Below, piece by piece: positions 58,612 through 64,000 of a DNA stretch of 64,000 nucleotides (position 1 is its first letter; the number at the start of each line of letters is the position of its first letter). Under the pieces are notes generated by a model. The model searched no databases, was not told where the DNA came from, and worked only from the letters and a program-made list of their open reading frames with translations. Position numbers and translations under genes: made by a program. The DNA is from Prostheceraeus crozeri (taxonomy: Eukaryota; Platyhelminthes; Polycladida; Euryleptidae). The stretch is from positions 62,001-126,000 of the forward strand of contig CAJQUW010011559.1 of NCBI GenBank assembly GCA_907163375.1, read 5' to 3'.

Positions 58612-58757
58612 TCTCAACAGATGTAACCACCACGAGACATGTTGCAGCCTGTTGGGCCTCATCAGTCGTGGGTAGGTTTGAACCAGCGACGTTGGAGCTA
58701 GAGGACGTGCAAGCATACCCTATAACCAGAAGGCCACCGGACCATCTGTTGAGAGCG
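58612..58757 (-). mobile_element. tRNA-derived SINE-like element carrying a hammerhead fold
   Basis: On the minus strand an A-box-like GTGGCCTTCTGGTTATAGGG and a B box, GCTGGTTCAAACC, are followed directly by a hammerhead arrangement. It reads CCACGA (stem I), CUGAUGA, GGCC-CAACA-GGCU (stem II), GCAA, CAUG, UC, UCGUGG (stem I). Stem I pairs perfectly over six bases. The only core departure is GCAA for GAAA. The unit is bounded by perfect 12-bp inverted repeats, TCTCAACAGATG at 58612-58623 and its complement at 58744-58755. Confidence 0.6.
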
Positions 58758-59409
58758 TGAATTAGCCAGGAAGGCACTGCTTTAACGCAGGCACGTGGAG
58801 GGCGGACTGCATTCTGCAATCACTTAATACCGCATCCGAGATTTATCAATTACCAGGTTACTTGTCTAAATATTAGAATACTCATAACCGCTATTTACCT
58901 ATAACACATTTTCAATAATACATCTCTTAAAGACTTAAAACACCACGATTTTCAATACACTAGGATTGACATGTTTCGATTAGTTGTACTGAATGCAATT
59001 GGAGCAATCAATTGAATTTGGAATCACCATGGAAATTTGAGATCCATGACAAGCTGTTTCTGTATACACAAATGGAAACACAATACTTTAATCAACAAGT
59101 TTACGATAAAGATGCGTAAAAGATGTTACCATCTTCTCCTGTAAATAACTTGATAAACACGAGAAAGCTCTCTAATATTCACGCTCAGTTACTTTGTTAT
59201 CCCATTTTTAAACTTTAAATCAAATTCGCCCGTCATTAAACATCATCAAGTTTGTAAAGTTGAACACAAATTCTAGCGATCACATTATCTAAAACACTAC
59301 AGAACTTTGGGGATTTACAATTTTCTTGTTTTCAATTACATTTGATGTTCCCTGTACGCATTTTTGATTAATTGCTGACTGAGAAATGCATTGAGTTTGC
59401 ACAGTGCAT
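58758..59409. other. No recognised gene
   Basis: An acceptor followed by GAGAAGATGGTAAC on the minus strand near 59145 opens only 16 codons. Nothing else was supported. Confidence 0.4.
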
Positions 59410-59458
59410 CTGTAACACAGTGATAAATTACCTTATCTGCCTTACCTTACCTTACCAT
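59410..59458 (+). repeat. Probable retroelement tail with CTTAC repeats
   Basis: GATAAATTACCTTATCTGCC followed by TTACC repeated three times. It shares the AATTACCTTATC core with 58438-58479. Confidence 0.4.
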
Positions 59459-59617
59459 CAAATTGATAAAATGAAATCATCAAGATAAAAGATGTTTTCA
59501 AAACATGATTGTTTGCACGCACTCTTATGTTTTCTTCTTTTCTGAGAGTGGAGATATCTCTCAATACTCATCGATTTCATAGGGCAGTGTTCATCTCTTT
59601 TCATGTACTGGCTAGAG

Positions 59618-60054
59618 CAGGGGTTCCCAATCTGGGGGTACACAGAATATGGGAGATCTATTATAATTCAGTTTTACTTCCATTACTTTCCTGTTCATCG
59701 ATCGGTTGAACTGTTAAACTATGTGAGCATTTCGCATTGAATTGTCATCATCTGGCCGTGAAGAAAACCAGATTCTCCACCATAGCAATGATTAAAAGCA
59801 AACAAGGAGCCTATTTGATGTTGGAACATGGCTTTTGCTGCGCTTGTGTTGTTACACAAATGTGCATCAGTTGCGCCTAGTTAAATTGTTGTTATTCAAT
59901 TACGAATTTCGTATATTTATGCACGTAATTAAATTTCTCATTATGATTGAATTCTTGTTATTTTTTATTTGTTGACTGAGGGTACACAGAATAATGAAAA
60001 TTCCTATGATTTTCTACTTTAGGGTACGCAGCATGAAAAGGTTGGGAACCCCTG
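59618..60054. mobile_element. Non-autonomous hAT element (MITE), 437 bp
   Basis: The ends are CAGGGGTTCCCAAT on the left and TTGGGAACCCCTG on the right, a 13-15-bp inverted repeat of typical hAT type. A perfect 8-bp target duplication, GGCTAGAG, lies at 59610-59617 and 60055-60062, and its CTAGAG core fits hAT target preference. The interior is AT-rich and non-coding. A GGGTACACAGAATA word recurs near both ends. An autonomous hAT transposase must be supplied from elsewhere. Confidence 0.93.
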
Positions 60055-60292
60055 GGCTAGAGCAAAATGTCTCGATAACCATTGCAAGTCTGGCAATGAT
60101 GGGTTAACGTACTCTAATCACATCTTTTACATGGCAATTTGATCTAATAGCGTATTTAATTTTATTCTTATCGTTAGTAAGAAGGAAATTCATCAATTTT
60201 TCATTCAACATATTTGACGATGAAGGACATCAGGATCACATAGAAATAAGATAACAAGGTTACAAAATCCGAAAATGATATGATAGGTCAAA

Positions 60293-60637
60293 GTGGAAGA
60301 ACCAAGCAAATTCAAAGAAGGGCTTCGGAGAAGTGGTCCAGCTACCGCGGTTCCGGCTCCGAAAACTGTACTACAAGGCGATTGGTGTTATCTTGCAGCC
60401 TTCAACAGCATGCCCTCTACTTCAGCTACGTCGAGTGATGAAGAAACCAGGCTGGATCAGATAAGCCTCTACGGACGGACAGTGGACGGCTGGTGGACAT
60501 TAGAAAACTCTGCACCGAACAATCTCAGGGGATCTAATGAACATGAACTGAACTCTGACCCTTTGCAACTGCAAGGAGAAACGAAAACACGAAATTTGGA
60601 AGTAATCCGACGGACAGGCTCAACGGGAATTCGCTAA
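60293..60637 (+). CDS. Candidate exon, product unknown
   Basis: A 114-codon frame, clearly GC-richer than the flanks, begins at GTG directly after an AG and ends at TAA. AATAAA follows about 130 bases later (60767), fitting a terminal exon. The peptide includes VPAPKTVLQGDWCYLAAFNS, an acidic serine stretch (SATSSDEE) and YGRTVDGWWTLENSAPNNLR. The acceptor lacks a good pyrimidine tract and no ATG starts it. Unlike random frames it is rich in Gly, Thr and Trp. Family not recognised. Confidence 0.4.
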   Translation: MEEPSKFKEGLRRSGPATAVPAPKTVLQGDWCYLAAFNSMPSTSATSSDEETRLDQISLYGRTVDGWWTLENSAPNNLRGSNEHELNSDPLQLQGETKTRNLEVIRRTGSTGIR

Positions 60638-60886
60638 AATCGCTGCTGAAACTGATAATGGAATTTTAGTAGATTCTGTCGAGATTGGTCAACGGATGAC
60701 ATTTAAATGTCATTAATCAACAGTATGGCTCCTAAAATGTCTCTCCCGCGTCAAAACCTCAACGAAATAAACGCTTATGGTCTATTTGGTCTTCATCCAT
60801 CCATAGAGATTGAAAACTTAGGATAAATATTAAAAATTCAATTCTTATAAAGTTTTAGTGACATGCAATAAAACGCACAACAACTT

Positions 60887-61009
60887 TTATATCAGATAAC
60901 TGTCTCTATGTAGGATATATGCGTTGAGAATCGACGAGTCGTAGCGAATGGGAGACGAATCTATTGTCTATGCGCATATATCCGCTGTAGAGGCAGTTAT
61001 CTGATATAT
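60887..61009. repeat. Inverted repeat, 35-base arms
   Basis: ATATCAGATAACTG (left, from 60889) and CAGTTATCTGATAT (right, to 61007) begin 35-base arms matching at about 30 positions. They are separated by about 49 bases that include CGACGAGTCG. The TA-rich flanks would fit a small Tc1/mariner-type MITE, but the duplication cannot be distinguished from background. Confidence 0.45.
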
Positions 61010-62001
61010 CCAACGATTCCCAATTACATCAACATAGACGTGAGCGATTTTGATCATTTTTAAATATCTATCTTTCACCAGATATTTTGGATATCATTAG
61101 CGGAGATTTTGGATGTCATTGTTCATGGATATCTACTTGCTACCTGAATAGGAAGATCGAAGATATTACTGCAATAGAGACATTAGCAGATTTTTGGTAT
61201 TAACTGTAGATTATACACTTAGAATACATCCTTGATATACAAGAGATGTCCAGAGAATAGTTGGATACACAATAATACTCCTAGTTCCCAACCCTTTGAG
61301 CTGCATATACCTTTGTTCATCGACTTGTTGAAGAAGAGGGATTTGGTTATACACACTTTGCTAGAAGGGCCTCTGTTGACAGAAATCACATTTGTCTAGT
61401 CATGTAGCATGTTAAGTTTGTTCCTCACAAGACGACAAACTACCTTTAAGATATGCGGACAAAAAGGAATCGAACTGAAAATTTCTGCAGGCATGTGTGG
61501 GATATCCATGAAGATCGAAATTATCAGTGAAGTTCACCTGAAGAAAATCAAGACAATACTGTGGCTGTTTTTGGATAATCTCAAACTGAAACTATCATAA
61601 ATACATATTTTTTATATTAACACACTTACAATGTATCAATTAATAAATTTATCACATGCTAATTATTAACTTTTTATACATAATTATTTATCTTACTCGA
61701 AATGTAATAAATCTTGTGATGAAGCAGATGTGGAATGGTGTGTTAATTAAAAGACAAAGACACCCAGGTGGATCGAATCTGATAACATGACCTGATCGTA
61801 GAAATCGTAAAGAAAACATTGTGAAAGAGAAATGGGCCTTGAAGGACAAGTCAAACACTGAGAACTCGCATTTTCGTTCAAGAGAGGAAATTATCCTCTT
61901 AACAATTTTTGATGCTTAGTTTCTCACTTTAGCGAAAATACGAATTCTATGAGTTTGTGTTGACTTTCAAGGACCAAACACCTCAATGTAGTGACAGTGA
62001 G
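61010..62001. other. No recognised gene
   Basis: AT-rich, with no supported gene or repeat family. Confidence 0.45.
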
Positions 62002-62164
62002 GTCTCCGTGGCACGGTGGTTAGGTGCTTGGCCTACCGATCTTGTGGTCTAGAGGTGGTCCCTGAAAGCATTACTGGGAGTCGGTAGGAAGGACATCCGG
62101 TATGAAAGTACGACACTCTACACCGTCCAGGCCTCTAAGGTGGGAGAGTGGTCATGTTAAAGCA
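62002..62164 (+). mobile_element. tRNA-derived SINE, family A
   Basis: It begins GTCTCCGTGGCACGGTGGTT, then GATCTTGTGGTCTAGAGGTG (B-box region), GGACATCCGG and GAAAGTACGACACTC, and ends near GTCATGTTAAAGC. It is the plus-strand counterpart of 57288-57472 and lacks about 25 bases of that copy's body. Confidence 0.75.
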
Positions 62165-62355
62165 ATGCATGATGACAAAATATGCACATCTGCATCACTC
62201 AGACTTCTTACAATACAGATTTTGACAAAAATACTGTGATAAAATTGAGCAACTCAATATGCGGATTTCAACAGCACCACCATTCTTACTTATATTTCTG
62301 GAAAATTTGAATTCTGCTTAGATCTAACAAATAATTATTTTTGTGTTTCAAAAAA

Positions 62356-62469
62356 TCATGTTTTCACAACATGATGCCGATCGCTCTTCAAAGTTCGACG
62401 ATTGAAAATGCGAAGAGTGGAGATTGCCTCCAACTTCGGTGTTGAAACGGAATACAGAAGGATATTTCT
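62356..62469 (-). CDS. Candidate terminal exon, product unknown
   Basis: A very strong acceptor (TCATTTTCATTCTCTGTAG) opens in phase 0 into 37 codons (RNILLYSVSTPKLEAISTLR then IFNRRTLKSDRHHVVKT) and TGA. Other frames are also open for 25-39 codons, so the reading frame is not certain. Phase 0 matches the exit phase of 63010-63082 upstream on the same strand, and the two could be the last exons of one gene. Confidence 0.3.
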   Translation of the reverse strand, partial: RNILLYSVSTPKLEAISTLRIFNRRTLKSDRHHVVKT

Positions 62470-63009
62470 CTACAGAGAATGAAAATGATTTGTTCACAAT
62501 TGAATTCCGAATAAACGGCAGTTCAGTATAAGCAAACAATTGAATGAATAGAAGTTTTTATCTCTGCTTCTAAATTGAATTTTAAAATAGAAAGGAGAGC
62601 TGTTTTTTCATTTTAAAGTCTATCAGGCTTTATTGACCAACCGTTTATGTTGAATCACAACCTCGTCCAAACAATTGCTGAACTATTTGCCTACAAGTTA
62701 CACTGAGTACTGCGCCACTTGTGCAGGATTGATGTCCCAGGATAAATGAAAATGATCTCCAGCACGTGATCAAATGGCGACAATGCCATCAAAAACGACA
62801 GACAACAATCCTCTCTATACCAGTAGATCGTGTCATCCAACGATCATCTCTTGTTGACACCCGAGCTCTCACAGATTAGCAAAGAAGAGTCTTGGATATG
62901 ACATAAGTATGCCACAAGTTTCAGTCATTAAGTGTTGAAGAGAATCACTGCTTCTCATATGAACAGCAATTAAGCAAAGAATGTGACACGGATATGTTTT
63001 CATCCTCAC

Positions 63010-63082
63010 AGCACGTTTGGCAGCCTCGGAGAGTGGGAGATAAGGATAGTCGCATTCACGTGTGAAAACGGTCACTTCAGAG
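63010..63082 (-). CDS. Candidate internal exon, product unknown
   Basis: The acceptor CGTTTGGCTCCACAG and donor GCT|GTGAGGAT bound 73 bases, one completing base plus 24 codons (SEVTVFTRECDYPYLPLSEA, KRA). The frame stays open a further 46 codons past the donor, so the exon may be longer. The peptide is not recognised. Confidence 0.3.
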
Positions 63083-64000
63083 CTGTGGAGCCAAACGTGG
63101 AGGCATCCAAGAAGTCAGGAAGATCATTATCTTCCTCATTGTCTTTCTTCCTGATTTAGCTAAAGCTATCCATCCGCTCAGTCGTCCGTAACGACGATAA
63201 TTCACAGACAGATTTCTCCCACGGTTAAGTCTGTGATGTCTCATGCTACCCCAAAGTTGAAATAAATTAACTGTCAGAAATCATTTAGTTATAATGAATA
63301 TCTGCGTTCCACACTTGATTTTCAGCGTCGGGTCGATGCAGAGTAAGACAAGCTTCTAGGGTGCAAGCATGTTTTCATCCACTACCTATTTTCCGAAAAT
63401 GCAGCCTGTTTACTTAAAAACCTGCATTCTAAAGCACTTTTTGGCAGTGTTGGATTTGAGCTTGATTGCAGTAGGGGGGAAGTTTTCGACCGACAGTTTT
63501 TAGGTCAAGGAACGTCGTAACCAAAGCTGGAAAAAGTGGTGATCAAAATGAAGAGGACATCGACTATTATAGCACCACTCTTATCCTCGCACCTACGACG
63601 CCCGCGAATAATTTTGAAAATAACTAACCATAAATGGAATAAGGAGGAGATAGCCTATTTGATGCTTGAACGGGACTCTCCAATGCATGCATTTGGTTCT
63701 ACCCGTACTTACTCAAATAATGATTCAAATAAGATCCGTAGATACCCTCATGAATAAGAAATGTATGGTAGGTCTACGTATGTGAAGATCAGAATACATA
63801 TTCCTCAGACGATCATTCTGCAGTTTATTGCAACTAGACAAATTCACAAATATCGGACTTCTATCAATGTTCACAATGTTAAACAATGTTCCCAAACCTG
63901 ATTTTCTGAGTTGTGAAGAATTTTATTACATTAGTATGAAACAAATACCATGTGTGCGTTGTCGACAAGACCCTGAAAGAAACAAGATGGCATTCTGGCA
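63083..64000. other. No recognised gene
   Basis: A plus-strand frame of 73 codons (63536-63757) has no supporting boundaries. No repeat or RNA gene was identified. Confidence 0.4.

Noticed and set aside
1-64000. Retroviral, LTR-retrotransposon or Polinton remains, CRISPR arrays, rRNA genes and mitochondrial insertions.
   Set aside because: No long direct repeats, protease/integrase/capsid-like peptides, regularly spaced short repeats, rRNA words or mitochondrial gene order were seen.

Overview
This 64 kb window is AT-rich animal nuclear DNA from a non-vertebrate, probably a marine invertebrate. The assignment is an inference from content: tRNA-derived SINEs, Penelope-like ends with hammerhead-type ribozyme motifs, Tc1/mariner and hAT DNA transposons, long introns and short exons. 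There are no bacterial operons, CRISPR arrays, rRNA genes or convincing functional tRNA genes. No retrovirus, LTR element or Polinton was recognised. No complete host gene could be delimited, and nothing was run through a search or folding program; all calls are from reading the sequence.

Layout. 0-0.45 kb: three consecutive hairpins. 0.45-18 kb: mostly unassigned sequence with a few weak exon candidates, one decayed ribozyme-bearing foldback (10.8 kb) and a GC-richer island (11.9-12.4 kb). 18.8-22.3 kb: three very large hairpins in 3.3 kb. Two carry head-to-head hammerhead-like motifs, and one of these is flanked by a 12-bp direct repeat. 23.4-23.7 kb: a 34-bp minisatellite. 25.2-25.7 kb: a Tc1/mariner MITE. 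29.8-30.7 kb: an internally deleted Tc1 (DD34E) copy. 30.9-31.2 kb: a tRNA-SINE. 33.2-33.6 kb: a probable LINE reverse-transcriptase tail. 47-49.7 kb: two diverged copies of a coding-like segment on either side of an approximately 350-bp-arm inverted repeat with an intact-looking hammerhead core. 53.1-54.8 kb: a nearly whole mariner-group element of the DD41D type with long inverted repeats, its transposase apparently inactivated by Asp to Tyr at the second catalytic position. 57-62.2 kb: SINEs (one holding a hammerhead fold), a 437-bp hAT MITE with a perfect 8-bp target duplication, and small inverted repeats.

Host coding signal is faint but present. Minus-strand segments at 56.4, 52.5, 42.1, 41.5, 38.4, 35.4 and 35.0 kb are open between plausible splice sites. 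Their reading phases are compatible in order except for one missing exon between 42.1 and 41.6 kb, so they may be one transposon-laden gene of unknown product. A second possible terminal exon pair lies at 63.0 and 62.4 kb.

The most unusual theme is hammerhead-like self-cleaving RNA motifs at seven places: four foldbacks, two single decayed copies and one SINE. Most share an extra nucleotide between the CUGANGA box and stem II and a minimal stem III.
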